Assembly: GCF_041381155.1 (NCBI RefSeq)
Contig: NC_091134.1
Span: 29,889,540 to 29,953,539 of the forward strand
Source: Argopecten irradians
Lineage: Eukaryota > Mollusca > Bivalvia > Pectinida > Pectinidae
DNA: 64,000 nucleotides
Direction: 5' to 3'
Made by a program: the position numbers and the translations under genes. This document shows positions 40,401-51,738 of this stretch, one piece after another. Below the pieces are notes generated by a model, which had not been told where the DNA came from, did no database searches, and was given only the letters and a program-made list of their open reading frames with translations. How positions within the stretch are numbered: the stretch's first letter is position 1; each line of letters starts with the position of its first letter.

Positions 40401-43400
40401 ATGGGATTGACATACTTATGGAAGAAAGGACCACAGATGTCGGTACACAGACAGCTATTTCATTTCCAAAAGACATGTGAGATTACATTTTTAATCCAGT
40501 CATGTCATGTAATATTAAACATAATCTGATAGTCATACACAACTGAAATATCACGTAACAGTAGCTTTACGACACGTAATAAAAACTCCAGCTCGACCTT
40601 ATACCATTTAAGTGTTCTGTTTTGAGCTGAAAATAAAATACAAAATTATTCTTATAAATGTGATAATTATTCTACAGAACACAAATTATGGATAATATTA
40701 CCATTTGTGTTATCAGAAATTTATGATTAAATGATCTCAGTATCAAAGCTGGCCTTCAATATACATTTGAGAATACACTGTTTTGCAACCAACTCTAAAT
40801 TAATTAATACAGACAAGTTTACTGATGTTATTTTGGGGTCATTGGTGAAACAATTATAGACAAGACTCCAACTATGCTTTGCATACAAGTGTATCATTTA
40901 AATGATTTACAAATTAATGATTGGAGGTTCACAATTAATGTACATGAATCATGAATGATGTTAATCATTTTTCAATAGTTATTAAATGGTAATTAAAATG
41001 ATCAAGAAAATATCCATAATATTTTGCAGACCTGTAAACTTGGACAGTTTCCTTCCAAATGAGGAGCCACAACAATGGTCTGAACCCGCAAAAGCTATGC
41101 TGTGTTTTTTGAGAAGTATGCCAGATCAGAACATGGAGCTTCAACAATTATATTCCAAAACACAAAAAAAAGCAGAAGTTCTATCAAAAAAAACCAGAAG
41201 TGTTTTGTCTAACAAATCTTTCAACGAAATGAAATCTTTTAAATGGGAAAATCTGGTTAAGGAACTTATTGAAAATTTTCCACAACTGATCACCATCCTG
41301 CTAGCACTGTGTGTGCCAAAGACCAAGTTAAACAACTCACAGGAAATGAATAAAGCTGCACTACGTATACCCTTCATTTATGCTTGTGCGCTGCAATGCA
41401 GAAATATGAAGTTATCAGTCATGCAGAGAATGATATCTTTGTCCCTTGCTGAAGAAAAAGTGCACCAAAAGGTAACTTTGATTAACATTTTTCTTGAATG
41501 AAAGAAACCTTTATTAGCGCGCCTCTCAAAGAGAGGTGGGACTATGGATTGTGACCTGTCATTGATTTATATATTAAAATACAGAACCATATAATTGGTG
41601 ATAGCTATATTGACAATCATCAAATAAGAGAGGGGGATGGGGCACAGAAGTTTGAGAATTTCTAGAGACCAATAATGATGATATAAATGTACTTCCAAGT
41701 TAATAAGCTCTGCAGGTCATCAAACCTGGTGTGTTGTTCTCAAGCAGCTCTTGTCTTAATATAACAAAACCTCCATATGCATCTACCCTCCCAAAATACA
41801 TATTTAATGATAAGTTCTCCAATTAAAACCAGAGCATTACCTACTAGCTTAATGGTATAACCTTGTTTCAATAAATTCTGTTGATCTCTTTAAAATTGTC
41901 ATTAAATAAAGTATGTTAATGAGTTACATTTTGCAAAGAAAAATGAATAGTTGTTTTCTTTTTTACAGATTTATGACCTGCTTCAAAGATTAGGGACATG
42001 CCTAAGCTATACTGGAACCCTAAAGGTACTGGAAATTGTGGGTGGTCATTTCAATTCAAAACTTATTGAAGCAGTGGTGGAAGGAAAGAGATTCAGACTT
42101 GTTGGAGACAACATAAATTTTCGTACCAATGCTAGCCATGAAAGAAAATCAACCACAAACAGCCACATGGAACATTGGTTTGGATCAGCTGCCATCGTGC
42201 AAAACACAAACTTTGACCACCTTTCAAATGAAAGTCCACAGACAGACTTATCATCACTTCCTTGCAGCACATTCATTCCTGACCAAGAAGATCTAGGTCA
42301 GTTGCGCAGTGATTTTGCAATTTTAATAGCTAGGGTCGTTGTGCCAGTCTTTCCACACTTCGGATTCTTGAAAGCTGTTTTACCCAAACACATAAAGGAA
42401 GAAAATGTCACTGGCTTAAAGGAAAAGAATTGTGTTGTTCCATTGCCTGTCCTACGAAAGAATGAGCAGAAGTATACAGATGTAGTGGACATTCTAGACA
42501 GCTATGTGTCTGTTATTAAAGATATCTATACACAGGCAGGAGTGGAAGTTCCAAATAGCGTACATGTTGGAGGGGATCAGCTAACTCGTGAACGCTTTTC
42601 TGGTGCTAAACGTTTAAGATCTGCATCTCTTACAGAAGATGAAAAGTGCTCTATTCTCAACCCAGTCACCTTTGAGCTTTTCCACACTGAAATGGCACTG
42701 TTAACATTATTTTACCAAGTTCTATATAGTGAAAACTCCACCGATATTGGTTCTCTTCACTCTCAGAAAATCAGACTCAACAGACGACACGCAGATGGCA
42801 AAGATGTAAAAAACCATTATGACAGTTGCAAGGAACTTGCATCATCTGTAATAGATGCATATATCATTGAATGTGTTCGCTCCTATTTTGGTTTTGAAGA
42901 CACACAGAGCTCACCCACAGTGAACACAACACCTGTCAACACTAAGGCTTCCAAAAAGGAAATTTACACATGGATGATTCATACTTTCGGAAAAGTTGTT
43001 GATGAAATCATTTGGAAAAAATCAATTGAACACATCCAGCGTACACAGAACCAACCCCAATACACACAGATCTTTGTTCCACTTTCTGATGGTACTCTGT
43101 ACACTCTGACTGTTCCAGTTACCCCTACACAACAAGTTCTACCAAGTGAAGAACCTGACAGTGTTAACTTGTATGCAAAAAATGTTCTTGAACTAGGATT
43201 GCTGATAAAAGAGCTCCATGATATTATTCATGTACCAAGCCGGAACAGATTGTTGCCCTGTTTAAAGTACTTAATGCTGGTTTTCAAAGGTCACAATAAC
43301 AGGTCTAAGTATGCGTTGGAAATTCTCAGATTTTTATTTCATCAAACAGCAATACTTTCGGAGAAAGTAGCCCATGAAAGTCTCTATGGTTTGTTTGTGA

Positions 43401-43801
43401 ATACACAGGGCAAAATAGACTCAAACATCCCTGCAGACCTGGAAATGGAGTACCAAGTACGCCATACTAAAGATCAGCTAAGAGCAATGTGTGCTAACAA
43501 GTCTTACAAAAGTATGTCTGTTAGAAGTTCAGCATTTGCAGGAATGCAGGAAATTTCCACATACCTGTCCGCCACCCTGGATGTCATTGTCAGGTATAAC
43601 AGACACAATATTCCAAGTTCTGCAGAAGATGAACAACTTATCTGCAAAGACCTGCTGGACTTGAAACCGTTTCATGTAAAACCTGGAAGGCGTATGTCTT
43701 GTATGAAGGTATCAAAAAGTCCTATCACCAAACTTGACATGGGACATCTTTTTTCATGGATTGAAAGTCATAAAAAAACAGCAAGTTATGAATTAGGTTG
43801 A
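37406..43801 (+). CDS. DUF6589-type transposase with Myb/SANT-like domain
   Basis: Six exons: 37406-37453, 38822-38992, 39406-39535, 40332-40476, 41030-41471 and 41969-43801, all in phase, about 922 residues (913 if the second ATG at 37433 is used). Exon 1 lies in the left inverted repeat and ends MADGSRQ. Exon 2 has a C-x5-C-x8-H-x8-C pattern that could bind zinc. Exons 3-4 form a Myb/SANT-like DNA-binding domain (STWTEEEKKLLLDYGRKE...). Exons 5-6 carry the DUF6589 core: HVGGDQLTRERFSGAKRLR, FELFHTEMALL, an INRR-like LNRRHADGKDV segment, and DLEMEYQVRHTK, which I take as the D/D(H)/E acidic signature of an RNase H-like transposase. Family membership is from memory of mollusc DUF6589 proteins. 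No stop or frameshift is seen, so the gene looks functional. It would bind the element ends and cut and join DNA in the nucleus. Confidence 0.8.
38365..38453 (+). mobile_element. tRNA-like SINE in intron 1 of the transposase
   Basis: Contains GGTAGCTCATGGTCAGTCCG and GGGTTCGAATCCCGG, resembling pol III A and B boxes, followed by GTGGCCGCTAC. It matches the minus-strand relic at 32383-32462. The 5' and 3' acceptor halves do not pair as a tRNA gene should. Confidence 0.55.
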
Positions 43802-44030
43802 ACATAAAACTTAAGCATTATGCAAAACTCATTGTGTATTGTTACTCCAGGGTCCTGTTGTTTAAAAGGTGATTAATGACAATTTTCCAATCAACATGTT
43901 AATAACATCACACATGTATGTCCATTAATGATTTGTACAGCAATTTTTCTTAAGAATAACTATTGGGGAAAATAGCAACAGATACTATTTATCAAGTTAC
44001 TCTATGGCTCAAACAGTCATTGATTACATT

Positions 44031-47000
44031 TTATATTTTCATGCTAGACACTGAATTCAATATGCCAGAAATTATTATTGCTTGTTCTGTACTAAATGAA
44101 AAATTGTTCACAAGGGTATCACAGTTCAAGAACTTTTTAAAGTTTTCAGATAATATGTCAATCACATCGTCTGATAATTTCAGATGAACTTCTGTGCAGG
44201 TCTCTACACTGCGGTATTGTTCTAGGGCGCAATGAACAGCATTTTTCTGTTGTTTTAGGCTAGGGTCAGTATAGACATATGCAGAACCAATATCATTACA
44301 TTTGTCACAGCATATGGAGGGAAGACCAGACTCAGATTCTTGGGAATTAGGCATGAAGTACTGTATGATTGTCTTTCGTCGACACTCTTCACCCTTGCAG
44401 TATTCTTTCATAGTGTTAGTGACATGTGCTAAATCACTGCCATTGTAATACAAGATAGCTGCTGAAGGTTCACCATCCCTTCCTGCTCGTCCAATCTGTT
44501 GTACATATGCTGAAAAAAAATATGATAAAACAATACAAAAATACAGTATGTACATTATCATACTTCATTTTTGCTTTCGTAAAAACATGTAAAGCTGAAA
44601 TAATTATGAAAAGAAATACTGGTAATAATGGTAGCTCAATTTTTGTTTGGCTTGAAAAGTTCATTTAAGGACATGCCAGGTTTAGATGGTGGAGGAAAGC
44701 CGGGGTATCCAGAGAAAATACACAGACCAATGGTCAGTACCTGCTCCACATGGGATTCTAACTTGCAACCCAAGGGTGGAGGGCTTGTGATAATTGATAT
44801 GATATGACATCTTACCAACTCACCCACTGTGACACCAGGCACCTAACTATGGATATGTTATGTGTTATGCCATAAAAAACTATTTTAACATATTCTGCAT
44901 TAATATAAACATATTGTTTACCTTCAATAGTATTTGGTGGACCAATGTTTATAATTTGTCGCACATTCCTCAAGTCCACACCCATACCCAAGGCAACTGT
45001 AGCAAGTATTATTTTCAATACAGATTTGGAGTCTTTTAGGCTGGCATGTACTTTTTCCTTCAGCTGTCGAAAATAATAAGTGTTAAAACTCTCACTTAAT
45101 GATTTTGATTTGAAAGAGGGTTCGTTTATGTAACTTATATATGTAAGCAATTACTCTGTACCAGAATATTAAGATTTATGGCATGAAAATGTCAAAATTT
45201 GGATTCAATGTGTGTGTTCTTTTCTATCTCTGTAATATTTGTAATAATAATACTAAATCACAACAAACCTACCACTTTGATATATATTTGTAAATACTCA
45301 CCGTATTTGTGCTGCCTTCCATGGCAGAGTGATACATGACAACACGAGCGGAACCAAATTCGTCACATATATCATCTTTCAAGATAAAGGTAGCTACTTC
45401 ATACGCATGGCCAACCCAGTTGATATTTCCACCAAAGTATATAATTGTCAAAGGGTATTCATCCTTCATTACCTTCAGTTGTTGAAACATTGGCTTTAAA
45501 GCATAATCATATGTGTCTTTCACTGTGATGTTTTGTTTACTTGATGGACGTTTACATACGATTAGTGATATGTTATCTCTTGCTGGAGAGCATTGCACAA
45601 TATGTAAGCTCTTCATTAGTAATAACTTTGCCACATCCTGTTGAGCTTTTGTTGATAATGTAGCACTCAGGGCCAAAACACGTGCAGAAGGAAGTACAGA
45701 CCTTAAATTTACAATACGTTTAAAATCAGGTCTAAAGTCGTGTCCCCAGTCAAGCATGCAGTGAACCTCGTCAACAACAATAACTTTCCTTTGGTTGTTT
45801 TCTATCAATAATTTATTTAAGTTTGCATTGTTTAGGATGTTTTCTGGATGAGAAAACATATACTGATAGTTTCCAGTTTTCAAATTTTCAACAAACTCTT
45901 TATTACAACAGGTAGCTAAGGCTTTGGTGAGTCCTATGGCTGATGTTCCAAGTTTGCTTGTTTGTTGATCCATGACTACATTTAAAGGAACAATTACAAT
46001 TATCAAGGTGTTAATATTGTGTTTGAGTTTCCATAATAGAGGCAGTATTTCGTATGTTAGAGATTTTCCATAACCAGTTGGTAAAGTCGCAATTACGTCT
46101 CTTGATTCAATATTTAGGATAGTTTCTATTTGAAGAGTTTTCAACATCTTAATGTCAGTGTTGAAAGTATTGTTATAAACATTCAAGGCATCTTCAAGCT
46201 GTAAGGAAAATTGACAAAGTATTTTATTATCATTGTATTGTTACTTTGAAGATAAAGAATGGAAATGTTATGATTAATACTCTTCACTCATGTGTATCAG
46301 ATGTAACAGAATAGATAAGATAAATAAGCCCAGAATATGTTTTGATAGGTAACTTGTGGATTTGACTTAGCTACCATGTATGCGTTGATCTCCTACATGT
46401 ACGTACATACATGTACCCGTAGATGTTGATAATAAATTACCTATGACATTTCCCCAAAATCAATGTGTTGTCTTTTGCTTGAGCACTACATAATCAGAAG
46501 TACATATAAGAAAATGAAATGGTTACCAGCATGGCATATTATAGATCTGAATTCTATATAAGGGAAAGGGTGATACATTAATGTAATTGTAATGTGTATA
46601 ATGACAACAGCTAGGTTCCCTTGGAATTGAACCAAGTACCCTCATGGATAGAACCACCAGAACCTCTAATAGTATCATTATACACTTATAGGAAACGATT
46701 TGCTTATATACACAGATAAAGGTTGTTATTTAACTTGACTCTGTCATAATTGGTAACGTTCCGAACATGCCATACTGGTAACTGTCAAAAGTAAACAAAA
46801 CACATAGAGCGATATAAATAATGTATATATTGCACACATGTATCCGACATGACATGCTAAATTAACGCACTGCACTGGTGAAATAGGTGATGAAGAAAAT
46901 ATATGTCCACCAGTTTCACTATGTCGTCCATATAAGTTAACTTTACGAGCATGCCATTGACCTACTGGTAACTGTCAAATGTATAAAACGACAGCATGCT

Positions 47001-47213
47001 TCAGAGCGTTACAAATCCATCATAAATTACCATTATCACACATGACATGCTAAAATAACACATTGTACTGTTAGAATAGATGATGGAGAAAACATGTGCA
47101 CGCCAGTTTCCCTATGTCACCAATATAACACATGGAAAACACTTTTCTTTATCGTATTCCTATACCTGTCTACTGCCGTCCGCCATGTTGTTTACGGTGA
47201 TGTGGGCCGCCAT
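44031..47213 (-). CDS. RecQ-type SF2 DNA helicase encoded by the transposon
   Basis: Four exons: 47213-47166, 46198-45302, 45063-44922 and 44509-44031, in phase, about 521 residues (512 from the inner ATG at 47186). Exon 1 lies in the right inverted repeat and is identical to that of the transposase (MADGSRQ). Helicase motifs in order: I TLPTGYGKS, II VDEVHCMLDWGHDFRPDF (the DExH box with the RecQ aromatic loop), III LSATLS, IV VVMYHSAMEG, V ATVALGMGVD, VI QQIGRAGRDG. A RecQ-type zinc region follows (CKGEECRRKTIIQYF...CCDKC). No winged-helix or HRDC domain is evident, so it is a minimal RecQ core. The stop at 44031 faces the transposase stop at 43801. It probably unwinds element ends or repair intermediates during transposition; this is inference. 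A SINE sits in intron 3. Confidence 0.85.
44640..44845 (-). mobile_element. SINE inserted in helicase intron 3
   Basis: On the minus strand it has a tRNA-like head (GTGGGTGAGTTGGTAAGATG...), a degenerate B box, then the conserved centre CCCCGGCTTTCCTCCACC and a tail CATGTCCTTAAATGAAC. It is the same family as 31672-31812 but more complete. It lies wholly within the intron and does not break the frame. Confidence 0.75.
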
Positions 47214-48359
47214 TATCGGACGTGTACCAGGCCCTAACCCACCGCTAGGAATTATGGGTAGGGCCTCCAGGCTACGATGCTAACACTACTCTGCAGTTGG
47301 AATTCCCACTCAAGATGGCTACCCGCTACCGGTCCTCAGTGAAGCGTACGCAAGGGAGGTAACTGAGGCGGGAACCAGTCTAAATTCCAGAATGGTTTCC
47401 GATACACCACGACATCACACTTGGATATTTTTTCAATAGGTGAAAATTGTCTACATATAATATTGAATGTTTAAAATCATTAAATAAATCAAATAAAAGC
47501 AGTGAAGTGAAAATTATATGCTATCTCTGAGGTTTTTGCGGTCCCTGTCGTAAATGGGAATGGATTTTTAAACACCGGAAGTGCCGTTCGTCGCTATAAA
47601 TCATAAGACGGGACCCGGCCGGACCGAAATTCCGGAATTCTAAAAAAATCGCATACGGATTTCCTTTAAACACACAATTTGGAGAAAATCATAAAAACAA
47701 ACAGACATAAACCAGATATAATATCACAAAAACGTATGAACTGATGTGGAATTTTTTTTTGCGGCATGATTTTCAAAAAATAGTCAAATATAACCCATCT
47801 TAGCACTGGATGAAATGGGGGTAGGGTTGCGAGTTACAAACTTCAAGCTTACAAAATTGTGAAATTTTGATCGAGAACCCCGTGTTTTTATATGATATTT
47901 GAAAAACATATTACCTTGGGCATATCATATACAAATATTGTGAAATTGACATGGGTTTTCATTTCCTTTTTGGCTTATTCATTGATTTTTTACGGGCGAA
48001 AATATGGCAAAACATGGTAATTACGTATAGAAACGGTGCTGGGAAATAACAAAAATTAGTTGGCATTTGTAAAAATAAACTAGTTTTGTATATTGTTCTA
48101 TCGTAAGAAATTTAGGACAAAAAATCAACAGGATCGAGACTACATTCACCCTAATATTACAGAAAACATAATTTTATGAATTTTTCTATTTTCGGTCAGC
48201 AAATTTGCATGGATGGTATATATCAAGCTCAAATATCTCAAAAAGTGTTTCGAGAACACCCATTTATCTTTACAGATTTGAAATCTACATGAAAAATGCA
48301 AGAAAATAAGACCTGTTAGAAAAAAATGACATGGTTTTTTCCAAAAGTATGGAGCTACC

Positions 48360-49891
48360 TTAAATTAAGAAAAATGTGTGCCAATCTGGGTTACATGACG
48401 TTACCTCTTTATCCATACAAAAATTAAGACCCACAAGGGCAGATAACTCTGTAACATGCAAATACAGAAAATATAATCAGAAGCCTATGGACGGACCACA
48501 GAGGCTGACCGAAGCGTCTGGGCACGAAAGACAAAGAGAAAATAAGCCCGCCATAACAAAATGAACTTGCAGTCTCTGTCAACCTGACGCTGCTGATCTG
48601 TCCAGCGTAAGTGTATTCAACAAGAGTCTAGTTGACCTGGACTATACTCGGGCGGAAACTCGAGCCGGAAGTCACAACAGCGCTTTCACAACACGAGTTT
48701 TGAGAGTAGGCCTACAGTAGCATCGAGTGCAGTCGATGCCTATGCAGCTTTCAGCAGATTTTACCAATTTTGGTCGACTAAGGGAAATATTTTGGTGAGA
48801 CATGAACAGGTTGGGCACAACAAAGTAAATATCATGGGTAACAGTTACCCTTAAGCTTGTGAGTAACAGAGTAATAGTTACCCAAATCACAGGCGTCTGC
48901 ATTTGGTTTTGGAAAAATACAATGTCCTAACCCTACTATATTATATTTTTTATCAAACCAGAAGCAGACGCCTTTGCCCAAATGAGGCATTCTATTAAAA
49001 GAAAAGTGCATAAAGTTATTTTAAACATTTTTATTAAAAAGGGAGTAATATTTTTTACATTGCACCATTACAAACATAACTACAAATATTAGCTTCCCAA
49101 AAAGCTGAGTGAGTTTAAGGGCTTATATTGGACTTGACTATGTCAGTTGTATACAGTTATATGCAGGATACTGAAATGAGACTTTTAACTTAAGAATTCC
49201 ATATTATTAGCACACCATATGTCTAAAATAAAGTAAAGAACACGATGGTGTTGTCAAAAAATAAATATATATTCCAATTTGATTTTAAACTTAATTAAAA
49301 TCAAATTCCAGAAATGTACGAAATTGAAATTCTAAGTCACAACTATATGTTATTGCCTAAAATATCAATAATTATCCTATCATATCTTCAATCTATGCGT
49401 ATTGACTTTTAGAATTTAATGATAACACCATATACTAAAATATCAGACCTAAACTTAAGCCGAATATCTTTCAAAAATGGCTTCACGAGGCAAACATGTT
49501 TTTTCCATAAGAATAGTTTGTATGAGGCCATTTAGGGTAAATTGTGTGAAGAAATTGTAACAAATAATAATAATCCTACTTTCTAATTTATTAGCGATGA
49601 TGGTATTGATATATTTATTGGATTAATATATTGTTAAACATGAAAATACCGCTGCCAACATGCATTTTCAACACACAATCATAACCTGTGGTACACCCAT
49701 GGAAATGTCAACAACACACCTGTCACATTTCTGTCATTTTGAAGATGAGCTTATTTTTTTTTGCTGAATGTTGAAAAATATGGCATGTGATTGTTTGCTT
49801 AATCTATGCTTTACAAACATATACGACAAATAAACATGTTGCTGTGATTAGTCGTTTCATTGGATATTTCCATTCGAAGACTCCACTGTGG
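48360..49891. other. Right flank of the transposon; no supported coding gene
   Basis: Holds a partial copy of the 17.45-kb MITE (48430-48465) and a GC-richer stretch ending in a good donor (CCAGC/GTAAGT at about 48607) that might be a 5'UTR exon of the downstream PRDM gene. GGGTAACAGTTACCC-type sequence at 48800-48852 recurs inverted at 51504-51550. The frame 48672-48902 (minus) has no support. Confidence 0.35.
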
Positions 49892-49895
49892 TTAA

Positions 49896-50295
49896 AGGCC
49901 CACTACCTTCCTGTAACGGCTTTTAATTTTTAAAATGGGAATGTAAAACAAGATCGATAATTTTGTAGAGTCTTAAAAATTATCATCTTACCGTTAATAC
50001 TACATTTATCATCACCTTCTGAACGATTTGATTAAAATAAATAAAATGTTTATTTTCATAACGCGGGTCGTATTATGTTTCCTGCCGTCGTCCTAAATAC
50101 CACGCGGTAGTTGATTATCATTGCGCCAGACGACAAAACAGCGAATTGACTCTCCACTGTTTTCATATATTACGCAGGAAATGTTGCATATGTTTGGTGT
50201 CGTAACCTTATTTTAGGTCATCGGTATGCATTTTCTGATGTTATTAATGTTTTTTAAGAAACCTTTATATTTTGCTCCGGAAAGGTAATGTGCCT
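49896..50295. mobile_element. 400-bp TTAA-flanked MITE
   Basis: Left end AGGCCCACTACCTTCC and right end (complement AGGCACATTACCTTTCC) are inverted repeats of about 17 bp. Exact TTAA lies outside both (49892-49895 and 50296-50299). There is no coding sequence. The ends differ from the 16.6-kb MITE and from the large element, so it is a separate TTAA family. Confidence 0.85.
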
Positions 50296-50299
50296 TTAA

Positions 50300-51738
50300 G
50301 TATTTTTAATGACATAAATGACAAGATGGCAAGAAGAAAGTGAAAGTAAAAAGCGTGCCGACGACAGACATGCATGTGTTGATTGCAAGGTATTTACGTT
50401 ATTTGTTATCGGAAAAATGTCATCCTTTGATATGGCAAAGGATTTGTTCGAGATTGGCATAGTTTCTGTTGTATTAGGTTTTTATTTCCAGCCACGTGTT
50501 CCGTCCCACATTGCTTGTGTGTAAGGCAAATGTGTCCAAAAGTCAAACTAGCATGTAGCTTGCACAGGCGAAAAAGTGAACAAAACTCGGTAAATACGTA
50601 TAACCACAATAACACTGAACATGTATGGAAGGGTTTTTGTTTACAAATATGCATTATTATAATGGATTTCAAACAGTTCTTAACACCGTCAAAAGTTAGA
50701 TTTTTAGTTGTTACAAAGTTTTTTTTTCATAAATGTCGAGTCTCAAGGTTTATGCATGTATTTGAAAGGAAGTGAGGAAAATATTAGAGCATTCCGTGCA
50801 GTTTATAGCTTGTTTGACAAATTACGTTTCACAACCTCCAAAATGGCAATAGTGTCGTCCAATTTTAATTGTTCTGTTGGAAGCTATTTTATAATTTGTG
50901 AGCTTGTGTTAGTGCAAGGTAGCCAGGTCTAGTACAGACGTACAGTTTTTAAAAATCACACTTTTGTTATCAACAAAATAAAAAAAAAATTATGCAGGGA
51001 CTGCTAAGCTCAGAAAAAGGCGAACACTATATTTTATATGTTTCTGTGTTTTTCTATGTTCTGTTTTAATTCCGCTCTTAGTATGTTCTGTGGTCCGTCA
51101 ATTAGCATCTACGCATCGTCTGATATTATACAATGGTGTACTAAATAAGAAATATAAAAGTAATGTCTCAAGCATGGTATACAACTACAGATATATTTGT
51201 TCCATCTTTAAATGGAACCAGATTTCATTGAAAATGCCTGATTAATTTCTAGAAAATCAGAATACTGTTACCACAAATGCTTGTTCTGTACTGAAATCTG
51301 ACCAGATTCAAGCGCTGTGTGACCATGATTTATGTGGAAGATAGCGTCTGAATCCCGGCAGATTGAAGTCTGTTTCTGTAATTCATTTAAATAGTACTTT
51401 AACAGGCATCTGATTCAAGCATTCTTGCTACATGACTATCCTGCAAGATGGCGTGAATTGCTTATGAAACTAACTGGTACGCCTCAAACAGCATAGCAAT
51501 TACTCAAGAGAGTAACTGTTACCCATAAGAAGGATTGTGCCCAACCTGATGAAAGCATTAGTCAAAGCTTAGCTAATTCCTATTCTCATCGAAACTATTT
51601 TATATTAGGATGTTTCAAGCGACCTCGTGGTATTGAACCTAAATTAGCATGGTTAAGTATCTCTAACTAAAAAATAATTTTCTGAAAAAATCTTATGATC
51701 AAGGAAAACTGTTTTATACTCACTATTTATCATTATAG
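50300..51738. other. No confirmed gene; upstream of or first intron of the PRDM-like gene
   Basis: Frames at 50318-50524 and 50515-50932 lack domain evidence. The 50318 frame ends at a possible AAG/GTATTT donor, but its phase does not fit the exon at 51739. It remains unassigned. Confidence 0.35.

Larger units (their letters stand above)
37344..47274. mobile_element. Young 9.93-kb autonomous transposon: DUF6589 transposase plus RecQ helicase
   Basis: Inverted repeats of 882 bp each (37344-38225 and 46393-47274) begin TAGCCTGGAGGCCCTA and differ by only a few bases. Inside are two convergent genes, a transposase (plus) and a helicase (minus), whose stop codons are about 230 bp apart. Both reading frames are open through every exon. 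A subterminal hairpin AGGCCCTAACCC...GGGTTAGGGCCT lies at the tip of each arm. The only candidate target duplication is TA (if the element starts at GCCTGG). SF2 helicases are known from the AcademH lineage of DNA transposons; whether this element belongs there, to Kolobok or elsewhere is not settled. Confidence 0.8.
36391..48359. mobile_element. Composite palindromic DNA transposon with TTAA target duplication
   Basis: The ends GGTAGCTCCATACTTTTGG and its complement are bounded by TTAA (36387-36390 and 48360-48363), 11,969 bp apart. Outer inverted arms (36391 to about 37307; about 47543 to 48359) are related but visibly diverged, roughly 85 percent by eye with many small gaps. Between them lies a palindromic segment (37344-47274) with arms near 99 percent alike and two intact genes. 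About 35 bp on the left and 270 bp on the right separate the two arm systems and are not homologous. The simplest reading is a young autonomous element inside an old TTAA element; a single element with gene-converted inner arms is the alternative. TTAA targeting is known for piggyBac and Kolobok. Confidence 0.85.

Noticed and set aside
37357-47283. Identical frames MMEKTCARQF... at 37357-37539 (minus) and 47080-47283 (plus)
   Set aside because: They lie antisense to the shared first exon within the inverted repeats and have no domain; the identity reflects the arms.
50318-50524. Possible first exon of the PRDM-like gene (MTRWQEESESKKRADD...)
   Set aside because: Its only reasonable donor leaves phase 0, while the exon at 51739 needs one carried base, so they cannot be joined directly.
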